64,000 bases of DNA from Mytilus galloprovincialis (lineage: Eukaryota > Mollusca > Bivalvia > Mytilida > Mytilidae), in assembly GCF_965363235.1 (NCBI RefSeq), contig NC_134841.1:31587440-31651439 (forward strand), written 5' to 3'. The first letter of the stretch is position 1, and every line of letters begins with the position of its first letter. The position numbers and the translations under genes are program-made. Shown here one piece after another: positions 28,100 through 40,025 of the stretch. Below the pieces are notes generated by a model. That model was not told where the DNA came from and did no database searches. It saw only the letters and a list, made by a program, of their open reading frames with translations.

Positions 28100-28340
28100 C
28101 CAGCTGTCCAGAGCTCGGTCCAGAGCGGTGCCCCGGCCCCTCCATAGGCGGATCCAGGGGGCCGCCCCCCCTTTCGTGGGAAAAATTTGGTTGATTATAT
28201 AGGGAATCATCATAGTGAAGCATGACTGGAGCGGGCCCCCCTTAGGAAAAGTTCTGGATCCGCCACTGCCCTCAAGGCAGTCGGTTGCCCCCCCTTCCCC
28301 CCTCCCATTATGAAAACTTATGGATCCACCACTGGATGAC
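28100..28340. mobile_element. GC-rich foldback repeat (GGCGGATCCAG ends)
   Basis: AGGCGGATCCAGG near 28145 pairs with CTGGATCCGCC near 28255, with runs of C and G in between. A partial second unit ends in TGGATCCACCACTGG. Related pieces are at 30030-30160 and near 49268. Confidence 0.6.
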
Positions 28341-28450
28341 TTATTGCATAAGCAGTTAAGAAAGAACCAAACACGTGCAAAATCAAGGATTTAAATTATG
28401 TTGAATAATACAGATTGACATAAATCACTTAGATTTAACTAAAACATATT

Positions 28451-28500
<50 letters not shown>

Positions 28501-29600
28501 GGTAATATATATACATGGTATAGTAATCTAAGTATATACAAAGAACAATATATTAAAAGATTTATATTTTACTCTATATAAATCCTTGATTTAAGTATTG
28601 TTCAAATCCTTATGTTAAAAATGGATGTGTAACGGTTTAATTATAGCCGGCTAAACATATTTAGTTGAAGATATATATATATATATATATAATTATATAT
28701 ACATCAAATAATATTTTTGATTCTAATTCTTAAAATTTTAAAGTATACGCAAGAAAATATATAAGAATTTGATTATAGTACTATTTAAGTTGTTTTAATT
28801 CCAAGATTGGCCTACTTTAAAAAAAGAAAATCATTCTCTCGTCGGAACGCGCTATACAGTTTTTCAGTTATCTAAAAAAAATATATGGCGAGTTTACCCG
28901 ACTCCAAGCCCGGCTCTTGCACTTCAGATATTATTTTAAACTTTCCCTCCCCCCTCCCCCCAAGTTTTCACAACTGCGAGTTTATCTTTCGTCTATCCAC
29001 CAGGCAGTATTTCACAATCTTATACGATGATAATGTATAATAGATACTAAAACTAACGTGAAGTTTTGAAACTACCCAAACTAAGCTACCAAAGTACATT
29101 TGTACTATTTAACGTCTCTTAAAAAATTTCCCCATCTTCCCAGTCCTATATATTTAATATTGCTGGCCAGTATTACTTTTCAGTAGGATTCGGTATTCTC
29201 CAATTCTCATAACAATAAATGATCATAAACAAAATAAAGGGCTATTTGCATGTGTGACAGTGTGTTCAAACAAATGTATATAGAGCGTGGGCAGATATAT
29301 TCAAACATAGTCATGTCTTTTCTTTGATCAAAACTGGTCTTATTATAAATTCTTTATTATACTGAGTTTACTCAGCTTCTATGAATTTTCATGAGACTGA
29401 AATATTAAGTCCCAAATATTTATAGTTCAGTTTGAAACTGAGAGGTGCTTAAATAATACTGTTAACTTCTTATCAACGATATATAATTAACAGTTTCGAT
29501 TATATATATGAATTGCAGGTAAAAGATAGTGGATTCAACGAATAACAATACATAATAAGCTTTGCAAACAGCTTTTATATCTGACAACGAAAAACCGCCA
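28341..29600. repeat. AT-rich spacer with AT microsatellites
   Basis: (TA)n runs lie at about 28453-28498 and 28668-28690. No coding frame is supported. Confidence 0.6.
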
Positions 29601-29614
29601 TATAGTGGAGAGTT

Positions 29615-29810
29615 TGCCTACCCTTCCAGAGAACATATGAGATCTCCACCTGGCTTTGGTGGGGTTTGTGTTACTCGGTCTATTATAGTTTTCTCTGTGG
29701 TGTTTTGTTTACTGTTGTTTGTCATACTTGCTTTCCTATGTTTGCCATTGCATTATCCGAGTGTATTTTATACTTATGAGTTTGAATACCCCTTTAGTAT
29801 CTTTTGCTTA
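29615..29810 (+). repeat. Dispersed mussel repeat (GAGCAGGATCTGCTTACCC family)
   Basis: TACCCTTCCAGAGAACATATGAGATC, GGTGGGGTTTGTGTTACTCGG and TTTATACTTATGAGTTTGAAT match the family. The 130-aa frame at 29562-29954 comes from it and is not a gene. Confidence 0.6.
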
Positions 29811-30431
29811 AATACAAAATTTCAATCCTGGTATCTGATCATTTTAATGGTAGATAATATTAACAATATCTGGTTTTATTCTAAGGAGAAAATTATCGAG
29901 AAAAATTCAAGCTATTTCTTGATATACAATAATTCAAACATATATCCACCTTAACCCATATATATAGGTGATATATCCGCGTGTTTTGGACACAGATGGA
30001 TAGTAGTCTCGTTAACATATATATAAACAGGCGCGATCCAGTCATTTTTAAAAGGTGGGTGGGTGGTTCTAACTTTATGTCACTATTTAAATGCATTGAT
30101 CGTCCAAGAAGGGGGGTTCAACCCCCGGAACTCATCCCTTGAATTCGCCGCTGATAAACGTTACATTTCCCCCCCTGTACAAGAGATGTATTTCGACAAT
30201 CAAAATATTTGAAAGGTTATTTAAAAGATGAAGAAGAGCTATAAACTCAGTAGTATAGACTATGTAGCCATCAATGAAGCTAGTGTATTTTCTCAGTTAA
30301 CTCGATATGCGCATGCATATATATATATATATCATATATTATAAGTACGTCTGAGTCAGTGACAACCCTACAACAGATGTATCCATCGGATCGCCATCAA
30401 TGATGGTGATACATGGCTGTGTACATAATGT

Positions 30432-30679
30432 ATATACAACTCGTCTAAACATCAACCCAACAATGTTAGATCTGTAAATTTGCTTTCGCAAATGTTTGGT
30501 TCTTCCCTCGCCGGGATTCGAACCCATGCTATTGTGATATCGTGACACCAAATCGCCTGCACTGCAGCCGTCCCGCTAGACCACACGACCACCTGGGCTC
30601 TTAAAAATAGAGCTTTCGCTGGCGAAAGCAAATTTACAGATCTAACATTGTTGGGTTGATGTTTAGACGAGTTGTATAT
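30432..30679. mobile_element. 248-bp element: perfect 58-bp inverted ends around a tRNA-like core
   Basis: 30432-30489 and 30622-30679 are exact reverse complements over 58 bp (ends ATATACAACTCG, inner ends TTTGCTTTCGC). The 132-bp core, read on the minus strand, resembles a tRNA gene: GTGGTCTAGCGGG (box A-like) and GGTTCGAATCC (a perfect box B). It combines the ends of a MITE with the RNA polymerase III promoter of a tRNA-derived SINE. No protein is encoded. The perfect ends suggest a recent origin. A clear target-site duplication was not found. Confidence 0.8.
30505..30600 (-). promoter_or_regulatory. tRNA-like internal Pol III promoter (boxes A and B)
   Basis: On the minus strand GTGGTCTAGCGGG is followed by GGGTTCGAATCCC, which also forms the T-arm stem-loop. 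The region between is Leu/Ser-like in length, but no full cloverleaf was found by eye, so it is probably a SINE-type head and not a working tRNA gene. Confidence 0.6.
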
Positions 30680-30826
30680 CATATACATGCATTATATATA
30701 AAATACCAGTATCAGTATATATATAAAATACCAGTATCAGTATATATATATATATATAAAACGTCTGAATAGTCGTCAACGATACCTATGTCATGTTTAA
30801 CAAATTTTTAGAATGATGCAAGCGTC

Positions 30827-31649
30827 TTAACTCATTCGCCCCCAAGACATTTTTGGAAAATCAGGCATTTTCGAAAATTTGCAAACATATGCAAATTATA
30901 TGCAAATGAGCAAACTCCTGATGCTGTAACTGATGCTCATCTATTAAACTACTTATTGGGATTTGGGGGCGGATAGCATGGGTGGGGGGTGGGGTGGGAG
31001 GTGGAATATTTTCTCGTGGGTTTGAACCCACCCCCAGTGAAAAATGGTGATTTTCCGTCTATTTTCCGATTTCAAAACGACCTTGAGAGGTGAACACTGA
31101 CACGACTGTGTTTTTTTGTCATTCAAGTATTACCCTATAGTTACAGTAGTCCATTCATGCTAGCTGGGAGTATATTGGACTTCAGTGTCTTGCTTTGGAA
31201 TTATTATTGTCAAGTCAGGTCTGCCTAAATGTCCGTTTTTATGGATGTTTGACAAAACGGTGACCTAGATTTTACAGACTAGATTCCTATTGGCCATAGT
31301 ATACCTCGTTGTGTTCCTATACCACCTATGCATGCATATATGATAATAGTTTTTGCCAACAGTCACTTCCAGTTACGTAGTGGCCATCAAAAGATGCCCA
31401 CCCCCACCGGATTTTGGCTACTTTTCATGTTTTTCCGATTTTGAACTCTTAAACGGCTTTCAAAGTGCCATATTTTCATGAACAGACATCTGAGAAGAGT
31501 TGATGGACCATGAACTGCTTGGTTGAAGTCCCTGCTATCATGACAGTTCAGCTGGGGCAGTTCAAAAAAAGTATGGAGGGTCATACGGGCCATCAAATAA
31601 TGGTTGTCGCCATCACGCCTACAGGCGGGATTGGGGGTTAAAGGGTTAG
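30827..31649. mobile_element. Possible piggyBac-like non-autonomous element
   Basis: The left end reads TTAACTCATTCGCCCCCAAG. The right end, reversed, reads CTAACCCTTTAACCCCCAAT. Both look like a decayed TTAA target plus a CC(T/A)TTxxCCCCCAA terminus. No transposase frame is seen; the 69-aa minus frame at 31387-31596 has no known domain. Confidence 0.4.
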
Positions 31650-32049
31650 CTGATGTTCGATTTGACTTTTTTATTGTATAAATTTCAAGATTTAGTGAAA
31701 GTTTAATCTAAGAAGACTTAAAGATGATTCATTTAACATATGATCAGAATCTGACTGACGAAGGATATCTGTTATCCGAAATATTTCTAAATAATTACAT
31801 TTATAGTTACCTTTTTTTGTATTTGGAGTTGTTGTGTACACTTTTTTAGGCGTTTATATATATATATATATATAAAAACGAGTTTAAATTGAAAACAACG
31901 TTCAAACCTATGATTGCGTTGGATAAAAACCGCAATTTTTATACGTGTGCATGTAAAACAAATTTCGTTGTAGAAGGGTTTTAATACAGCACAAACAACA
32001 TTATCCAAAAGACCAAAAAATATATATATAAAAGCAGCCTTTCCACAAA
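31650..32049. other. Spacer with short TA runs
   Basis: (TA)n runs at about 31856-31874 and 32020-32029. No gene is supported; the minus frame at 31787-32008 reads through the TA run. Confidence 0.4.
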
Positions 32050-32500
32050 CGCCTCAATGGCCATATGAGTGATATCTCTAAGAAGCCACTTCTCCCAGTT
32101 TCTCAGAACTTCCGACAGTCGGGTCACAAACTTGATGACTTTAACCGCATGAAAATTCTAGTGATTGAACAGAACATTCACTGGGGTGATGCCCAGCGAC
32201 ATGTTCGGGAAATCTTTTGGATAAAGGAACTTAATGTACATCATCCAAACGGCATCAATAAGAAATACTAACAGTTTTGTTTTTCACTTATTTCTATTGT
32301 TAATATACACAATCACGTATATTGAATTATAGTGTTTTGTTTATATTATGATATTCAGGATTTTGGATTAAAATCAATCGACCAAAACTTACCTGTATTA
32401 TTACTGATCTGTTTTTACACCTAATACATTATGTATCAGTATTGTTAAAACTTTTGACACTGAAGGAGGCCATTTGCTGAGCCGAAATATTTGTCAACAC
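32050..32500 (+). pseudogene. GIY-YIG-type C-terminal fragment of a retroelement
   Basis: The frame at 32065-32271 ends in RHVREIFWIKELNVHHPNGI, like the R-E-x-x-W-I-x-x-L-x-x-x-x-P-x-G-x-N block at the end of GIY-YIG endonuclease domains in Penelope-like retroelements. A GAGCCGAAATATTTGTC motif near 32478-32494 could be part of the same element's 3' region. Only the end of the domain is present and there is no RT beside it. The element family is inferred from the motif alone. Confidence 0.45.
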
Positions 32501-32648
32501 GATTTAATAACAACATTTTCGTACAATTACATCTTATATCGTTGTGCAAATTTTTAGACTGATATAATTCTTTCCTTATCTGCATAGTATCGTCTATTCT
32601 AGACGATCCGGTACATAGTAAATTTGCTGGTTGGTCCTTTTTATAGAC

Positions 32649-32649
<1 letters not shown>

Positions 32650-32711
<62 letters not shown>
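32650..32711. repeat. (TA)n microsatellite, about 60 bp
   Basis: Uninterrupted TA dinucleotides. The poly-YI run in the minus frame here comes from it. 32712-33059 holds nothing else recognisable. Confidence 0.9.
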
Positions 32712-32712
<1 letters not shown>

Positions 32713-33059
32713 ATCTGCAAGATTTTAATGATAAATCCCCATTTTGCATTCAGCTTTTTATTTCTATGTTAAAGTCATAAGAAACCTCAAATTAAAAAAA
32801 ATAATGCATAGGTTTTTTTATAACTCAATGGATAGTTTTCAATTTAAAACTTATGTACATATACTTTTTTCTGAAGAAAATTCTTTAATTTGTACATATT
32901 ATGAAGAAGTTTACTTTATTTTAATTGCTTGCTTCCAGGAAGCAATTCCCCCGACATATTTTCTGTATTCAAAGTGACCTTAGCGCATGACCCATCTCGT
33001 AAAAAATCGGTGATTGCAATACGCATAGATGTCCTTAAAATAAACTAATATCTCATTGT

Positions 33060-34565
33060 ACAATACAATATACAATATATTTATTTTCCAAATTAAAGGG
33101 CCCATTAAGAGCATAACATTAATTACAACATGACATAAACATTACAGAGTGATTTAAGAAACATAAAATAATAATTGAAATTCAAATGCATGAAGAAAGG
33201 ATCAGTGGTCAAGGGGAGATAATTTTGATATATTTTAGAGTATCTAACTAATTTTCTGATTTTCTTAGTTGCAGGCCTTTATCCAGGTATGCACATAAAA
33301 TAGATAGAAATCTGCTATCTTCATTAATCATGATCCATGAAAAAAGATCATTTATATTTAAACTATCTAAACTGGGGTATTTTTTTATATAATCAGTGAT
33401 ATCTCTTCTGAGGTTATTGTAAATAGGGCATTCCAGAAGAAAGTGCATTTCATTTTCAATACAATTTGTATTACAATATAAACATATCCTCTCATGTCGA
33501 GGTAATATTTCATATTTACCACATACATTGGTAATTCGTTCATGTCTGCCAGTTTCTATTCTTAAACAGTGATTGCTAAGTCTGTATTTTGTTAATAAAT
33601 GTTTTTGTGGGTGCTTTAAATCTAAATAATTTTCATAGTCAAATGACTTTTTGAATGAAAAATAAGTGTCCAATTTGCCTTGATTCTGTAAATAAAAATC
33701 TCGCATTTTCTCCCAATCATTTTGAAAATTTGATTTGAGCTGTTTTTTCAATAAGTTTTTAAATTTATTTTTTCCTAGATTTTTACATATATTTAGGTCA
33801 ATACCCAATTTTTCACTGTAGAAGATGATATTAGAGAGCCATGAATTATTGGAACTGGTTTGACCTTTACTTTCTATCATTTTTAACTCAGCATAAGCAT
33901 TTTTCAATAAATCAGATGGAGAATTCTCTAGTCTATGCCAATACATAAACATATGTGTTAGCAAATTTATATAAAGAGGATATCTACCCAATTCAGACAG
34001 GACTGCTACATTTGTGCACATCTTTGTAACACCAATAATATACTTACAAAATTTTAAATTTAGCTTCTCAAACTCCCAATCTTTAAATATGTCATAAAGG
34101 GACAAATTTTTCCTTTTAGAAGTAATGTTAATAACACCCCAATTTTCACAACCATAAGTTACAATTGGCTGTATACAGTGATCAAATAAATGCAAAAGAG
34201 TTTTAATAGGAGGATTAGATGATTTCAAATCTTTATAAAGTTTAAAACTGGCCTTTTGACCTTTTTGGAATAATTGTTTCCTGGCTTCATTAAAGTTTCC
34301 AGTATTTTGGATGACTATGCCAAGATATTTGTATTGTTTAACACATTCAATAGAGTTATTTCCTACATTAAAATTTTCATTAAGGAGTCTACCACTCCTA
34401 TTGAATATTATAATCTTGGTTTTCTTCACATTTATTTCCATACACCAATCTTTGCAGAATGTGCACAAAGTATCAAGTCTCTTCTGAAGCCCTTCTTTTG
34501 AGTCAGATATTAATACAAGATCATCAGCATAAAGTAGACATGGTATCTTTTCATCATTTACATGT
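33060..34565 (-). mobile_element. 5'-truncated non-LTR retrotransposon (LINE), C-terminal part of RT ORF
   Basis: The minus frame from 34468 to 33248 (406 aa) plus about 90 nt upstream encodes the YADDLVLIS catalytic block of RT (near 34530-34505), NVKKTKIIIFNR, YKYLGIVI and IVTYGCENWG. A C-terminal Cys/His motif follows (CLYCNTNCIENEMHFLLECP). These are typical of jockey/CR1-type elements. An in-frame TAA just upstream of the catalytic block, and the absence of the N-terminal RT, show 5' truncation. The 3' region (33248-33060) has AATAAATATATTG and repeated TTGTA. The long open frame suggests a fairly young insertion. It is not a cellular gene. Confidence 0.8.
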
Positions 34566-36040
34566 TAAACACGTGCTCAATATCCATACCTTTTTGTTGA
34601 ATGTTGACAAACAGGTGACAATCGTCAGACTTCGGCTTCAAAACACGAACTTTAATTACCTGCTATATTTTCACAACAACACTGATCGATTGAAAATAAA
34701 ATTAACGATTATAAGAAATGTATGCAAAAAAAAATGATAAAATAGTGCACAGAAGACTAAGTTTATGATGTTTGCATGCATTAGTTCAATAATTGGAATA
34801 GCATTATTTTTCACCGGTCACTCGTTTCAAATGAATTTAATTAATTATAACATTATAAGGCCAAAAAGTTTCGGAATTGTCCACCAAATATATCGTTTTG
34901 ACTAAAAAGACCTATTGATAAAGGACACGCAATTGAAGCACGATTTTTATTAAAAGTTTATTTTCTGATATATCAAACATTGAAATTATGTAGTTTGTTC
35001 TCACAGTGAATTGTGAAAGATCGTACCTTTCTGCACTGTTTATATGACTTTACTTCTCGGTTAATTGTATTTTTACGTCCGAGGTTGTAGTAACAGCTTC
35101 GATTAATATGAATGCCATGTTATAATGAAAGCTATCAAAATCAATGATTTTGATATAAGAGCATTAAATGATAGTACCACGACTATAAAAGGTATTACTT
35201 TAAAAGTATATGAATTATAAGTTGTATAAATAAAAAAAAATATAAATGCCTGCGCAGTACTATACGGTACTGTAGTGCAGATTTTCTGACAGCTTTAAGA
35301 GTATAAGAATCTTGACAGATCATGCTAAAAAAAAAGCTTATTGTACCATAATGTTATCATCATTTTTACATTATGGAGAAATTGATATTGATTTCTAAAA
35401 AAAAAACGTTGTATATCATAATAAAACAGTTATTAGTTCCCTCGATTTGTTACTAGTACCTTTAAATTTCCTATGAAATTAAATACAAGCATAGCACTAA
35501 AGCCGACTTCTTTTACACTAACTATGATGAAGCTTGAGATACAGTGATGGGTATAAGGGTATACGTAAGCTTCACAACCAAAAGACTAAAGTAGTCATTT
35601 TCATTTGATTAGTCACGGCTCGAGGAAATGATACCATAATTAATAGATTTAGTTGAAACTAGCTGATCATAGCTTATCTGTATACTAGATCGATAGAGCT
35701 GCACAGCTCGACCATAACAGTTTCATACTGTCTAAATGCCAAACGGTTTATATGTTTGGTTTCCCATTGTTGTCTCGTGCGATGGTTAACCCAACAATAC
35801 GTGTCGTGTACATTGCATCATACGTTGTTTACTATATACCACTTTATTCACAGGCACATATCCCAGCCAAAAAAATGTCCTACATACCTAAATATAACAG
35901 TGTTACTATACATGTACAGTATATTAACATAGACAAGTGCCTTTGGTATCATACGTCTTTTACCTTACCATTGTTTCTGTACAACGGTTGATGAACTATC
36001 AATTCCCAAGGTATTATTATACGTCTTTACCATACCATTG
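34566..36040. other. Spacer without a supported gene
   Basis: AT-rich. The frame at 35752-35991 has no recognisable domain. Nothing else stands out. Confidence 0.4.
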
Positions 36041-36377
36041 TTTCTTTACAATTGAGGATTACTGATAGAGTTTAATATAGACATCTATTGTTGGCTTCCA
36101 AATGTTCGGTTTGAGCATTAATACTGATGGAGGTTTATCTTAACATATAAAAAGAAGATGGCATTTCCAATGTATTATTAGCTTTCAAACTTTTGGTTTT
36201 GAGCATTACTGATGGAGGTTTATCTAGAATTATAAATAGAAGATGTGGTCTGATTGCCAATGTATTGTTGGCTTTCAAACTTTTGGTTTTGAGTATTTAA
36301 TACATGATGGAGGTAAATCTAGACCTGTGACTTTTAAGCTTCAAAACGTTTGGTAAGTTTATCTATTCTTATATAGA

Positions 36378-36580
36378 TAAGACCGTTGTTTTTCCCGTTT
36401 GAATGGTTTTACACTAGTAATTTTGGGGGCCCTTTATAGCTCGCTGTTCCGTGTGAGTCAAGGTTCCGTGTTGAAGGCCGTACCTTGACCTATAATGGTT
36501 AACTTTTATCAATTGTAACTTGGATGGAGAGTTGCCTTATTGGCACTCGTACCACATCTTCCTATATCTATATAAAAAAA
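36378..36580 (+). repeat. Dispersed mussel repeat (GTTTGAATGGTTTTACA family)
   Basis: A nearly full copy with GTTTGAATGGTTTTACACTA, CCCTTTATAGC, CTTGACCTATAATGGTTAAC and GGATGGAGAGTTGCCTTATT, inserted in the decayed flank of the 60-bp minisatellite. A related piece is at 38040-38190. Confidence 0.65.
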
Positions 36581-37819
36581 GATAAGGTTGGATTGCCAAT
36601 GTATTGTTGGTTTCCAACCGTTAATTTAAGATTGCTGGTAGAGGTTAAATAGACATGTTTCTTTAGGCTTCAAACGTTTGTTATTGAGCATTATTATTGG
36701 AGTATGATATAGACATGTAGTGCTTGCTTCAAAATGTTTGATTTAAGCATTACTGATGGCGGTTTATCTAGAAATATTAAAAATAAGATTTGGTCTGATT
36801 GCCAATTTTTTGTATGCTTTCAAACTTTAGGTATTGAGCATTGTTGATAAAGGTTTATCAGACTTGTAGTTTTTGCTTCCAAATGTTTGGTTTTGAGCAT
36901 TCCTGATGGATGTTTTTCTAGACATGTATTGTTTGCTTCAAAATATTTGGTTTGAGCATTATTGATGGAGGTTTATCTAGAAATATAAATAGAGGATGTG
37001 GTCTGATTGCCAATGTATTGTTGGCGTTTAAACTTTTGGTATTGAGCATTGCTAATTGAATGTATTCAGACTGTATTATTGGCTTTCAACCGTTTGTTTT
37101 TAAGCATTACTGATGGAGGTTTCTCTAGACCTGTATTGTTGGCTTCCAAATGGTTGTTTTTGAGAATTGCTGATGGTGGTTTCTCTAGACCTATGTTGTT
37201 AGCTTCCAAATGTTTCGTTTTGAGCATTGCTGATGGAGGTTTCTCTAGACCTGTTGTGTTGGCTTTCAAATGTTTGGTTTTGAGCATTGCTGATGGAGGT
37301 TTCTCTAGATCTGTGTTTTTGGCTTTCAAATGTTTGGTTTTGAGCATTGCTGATGGAGGTTTCTCTAGACCTGTGTTTTTGGCTTCCAAATGTTTGGTTT
37401 TGAGCATTTCTAATGGAGGTTTCTCTACACCTGTTGTGTTGGCTTTCAAATGTTTGGGTTTGAGCATTGCTGATGGAGGTTTCTCTAGACCTGTTGTGTT
37501 GGCTTCCAAATGTTTGGTTTTGAGCTTTGCTGATGGAGGTTTCTCTAGACCTGTTATGTTGGCTTCCAAATGTTTGGTTTTGAGCATTTCTGATGGAGGT
37601 TTCTCTAGACCTGTTTTGTTGGCTTTCAAACGTTTGCTTTTGAGCATTGCTGATGGAGGTTTCTCTAGACCTGTATTATTTTTTTCCAAATGTTTGGTAT
37701 TTAGCATTACTGATGGGGGTTTATATAGATAGGGGAAGGTTGGGGTGACCGCTAACATGTTTAACCCATCACATTCTGTAGGTATGTGCCCGTCTCAAGT
37801 CTGGAGCTTATAATTCAGC

Positions 37820-37916
37820 AATCTAATTAAAAACCGATCTCTTGTCGTTCCCGTTTTCTGATATGTCGCGTGGATCAGAAAACGGGAGCGATGAGAGATC
37901 GGTTTTTAATTAGATT
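37820..37916. mobile_element. Near-perfect hairpin, 43-bp arms and 11-bp loop
   Basis: 37820-37862 and 37874-37916 pair at 40 of 43 positions, and the three differences would be G-U pairs in RNA. Arms include AATCTAATTAAAAACCGATC. It is either a foldback MITE or a small hairpin-RNA source. Confidence 0.75.
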
Positions 37917-38744
37917 GGTAATTCAGTGAAAGTCGTTTGTTGTTATGTTACATATTTGTTTTTCGTTCATAATTTTTTACATAAATCAGATCGTTAATTT
38001 TCTCGTTTGTTAGAAATGTTTTTCAGTTGTCATTCCTGAGCCGTTCATAGCTGACTTTGCGGTATAGGCTTTGCTCATTGACGAAGGCCGTAAAGTGACA
38101 CATAGGTGTTCACTGCTGTGTCATCTGATCTCTTGTGAAGAGTTGTCTCATAAAACATACCATATCTTCCTTTTTATATATAGGATTGGCTTCCAAAGTC
38201 AAACGTTTGGTTTTGGCATTACTGATGGAGATGTATCTAGACCTTAGTTTGATTGTTGGCTTTCTAAAGTTTGTTTTTTGGCATGGTTGGTTAAAGTTTA
38301 TCTGGATCTGTATCTTTGGTTGCCAAACGCTTTTTTTACCATTCTGTTGGAATTTTATCTAGAAATGAATCTTTGACTGCCAAATGCTTAAGTTTTAAGC
38401 ATTGCTAAAGAGTGATTAAGCATTGCGGAGGAAGATTTTTATTATTGCTGATAGAGATTTTTAGCATTGCGGATAGAGGTTTTGATTATTGCTGGTGACG
38501 GTTTGCATTATTTTTTTATTAAAGTTTACAGCATTCGTTGATTAACTCGAATTTAACATTGCATCAGCGCGAAACAGTTACCTTAAGACAAAGAAGTTCT
38601 AATTATAGAGATAATCTTAGAAATCAGGCAAGATAAAAGAAAAATACAAAATTAAAAGTCGAAGAAAAGTAACAATACTACCGCAAAAAAAAACGTCGAA
38701 AAGACGAGCAACAGTCAGGAAAATACTGCATATAGAAAGGTAAA

Positions 38745-38835
38745 GATAAGCAAAAATAATCTAACCAAAGGACGGAGTGAAATCAAGTGCTCTGGAAGGG
38801 TAAGAAGAAAATGTTAAACAGGTCGCACCCTCATG
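38745..38835 (-). repeat. Fragment of the GAGCAGGATCTGCTTACCC repeat
   Basis: GGACGGAGTGAAATCAAGTGC and GGAAGGGTAAG match the reverse strand of the family. 38481-38744 holds nothing recognisable. Confidence 0.5.
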
Positions 38836-38869
38836 TTGTTAAGGACATGCACAAATTATATATGTGATC

Positions 38870-39400
38870 GTTCTCATTCGGCGATGTCTACCAAGATAGA
38901 AGGACGACAATTGGAACTTATTCGTGGTCATCTGTTACACTTATATTTCATTTCGGTCAACAAAATCATGCATGGTGGCGTTCAAACAAAATTGAAGGAA
39001 AAAATCAACTTAACCATTAAGATCAATTGGTGTAATAGATTCATTGTAAACAGCAATGATGTATGAAGGAGCATGATGGGAATCACAAGCTCTTGTATAT
39101 TGTATCAACTGAGAGATTTAGTCTCCATATAGTCGCTGCTGGAATGTTTCAGCAAGGAAAAGAAAGTTCAAAAAAGGAAAGCTGAAATCATCTCTTTTTT
39201 CATTAAGTATAATTCTCAACGGATCATTGTTGTCAATTTCTAGATGTGAGTCAAGATATGAGACAAACCTAAATGTATCAATGGGATCCTTTATTTCAAG
39301 TTCGATGGGGAAGTTGCGTTCAACAGAGTCACAAAACTCAGCATTGCCCATTGAGGTGATATTATATATTAATAGCAGACTAGTACATCGGAGGTTGGAG
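38870..39400 (-). pseudogene. Decayed retroelement reverse-transcriptase C-terminal fragment
   Basis: The minus frame from about 39370 reads NFPIELEIKDPIDT, SYLDSHLEIDNNDPLRI, EKRDDFSFPFLNFLFL and QQRLYG, then a stop. The same frame continues with ISQLIQYTRACDSHH. Further on, pieces with HDFVDRNEI and QMTTNKFQ appear in broken frames. I recognise this as a sequence type common in invertebrate retroelement polyproteins, but I cannot name the clade. Several stops show that it is dead. Confidence 0.5.
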
Positions 39401-39479
39401 GATAATACTAGCTTCTTTTCTTTTATCACGAAAAAAAAAAAAGAAATGAAAATATAACAGGAATAAGTCGGCAATAAAA

Positions 39480-40025
39480 GGATTCTACCATTTTATCGAG
39501 TTGTCTCTTTGACATATTCCCCATTCCCATTCTCAATTTACAGTTGGTTCCAATTGGAATTTTTGATTGTCTGATGAAAAAATGTACTCAAATCGTTACA
39601 GACATATTGTTATTTTGTGTGTTTGCTTTTTTTCAAAACAAATTAAGATAGGATTATTCTTTCAATCCATGCTACGTTTGTGTTCTGATAATGCCAAAAG
39701 ACCAGTGTATACTTTTCTCTTGGGTATATGTTCCTTGTTTTCCTCCGAATTCGAATATAGACCTTAAAGATTCAAGAAATTTGTCCTCAAAAGACGTGTT
39801 GTCACTTAATGCTAACAATAGAGATTTAAAGGTGAAAAGGTCAGATGGCCTAGAGGTTTTTTAAACCAAGAAAATACACGTATCCAATGGTAAAAAATGG
39901 GAAAATGGCGCGAGCAAAATTTCAGACAATAAGTTTTATGCCTGAACTTAATGCCTAGGCGTTAGACTATTGCCTAGGATTTAAGCTTAATGCCTAATTT
40001 CACTTATTGCTAACTTACATATGTT
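39480..40025. other. Spacer without a supported gene
   Basis: The frame at 39567-39767 has no domain. A TGCCTA-rich patch (near 39940-40000) is the only texture seen. Confidence 0.35.

Larger units (their letters stand above)
36050..38480 (+). repeat. 60-bp minisatellite, uniform core and decayed flanks
   Basis: The unit carries TTTGGTTTTGAGCATTGCTG, ATGGAGGTTTCTCTAGACCTG and TTGGCTTTCAAA. From about 37075 to 37730 eleven units of exactly 60 bp lie head to tail. Outside, units are diverged and out of phase (36050-37050 and 38180-38480), with other repeats inserted. Because 60 is a multiple of 3 and the unit lacks stops, long frames are open on both strands (37049-37732 plus, 227 aa; 37758-37066 minus, 230 aa), with 20-residue repeats such as LSIADGGFSRPV and EKPPSAMLKTKHL. 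Confidence 0.85.

Noticed and set aside
30505..30600. A functional tRNA gene
   Set aside because: Boxes A and B are good, but no acceptor stem pairing was found and it lies inside a repeat element.
32445..32720. 91-aa minus frame starting with a poly-YI run
   Set aside because: It is produced by the TA microsatellite.
33248..34468. A 406-aa cellular gene
   Set aside because: The YADD block just upstream, YKYLGI and the C-terminal Cys/His motif mark it as LINE reverse transcriptase, truncated at the 5' end.
37049..37758. A repetitive secreted or structural protein gene
   Set aside because: There is no signal peptide, no splice context, and the opposite strand is equally open. The 60-bp period explains both frames, so it is kept as a repeat and listed only as a finding.
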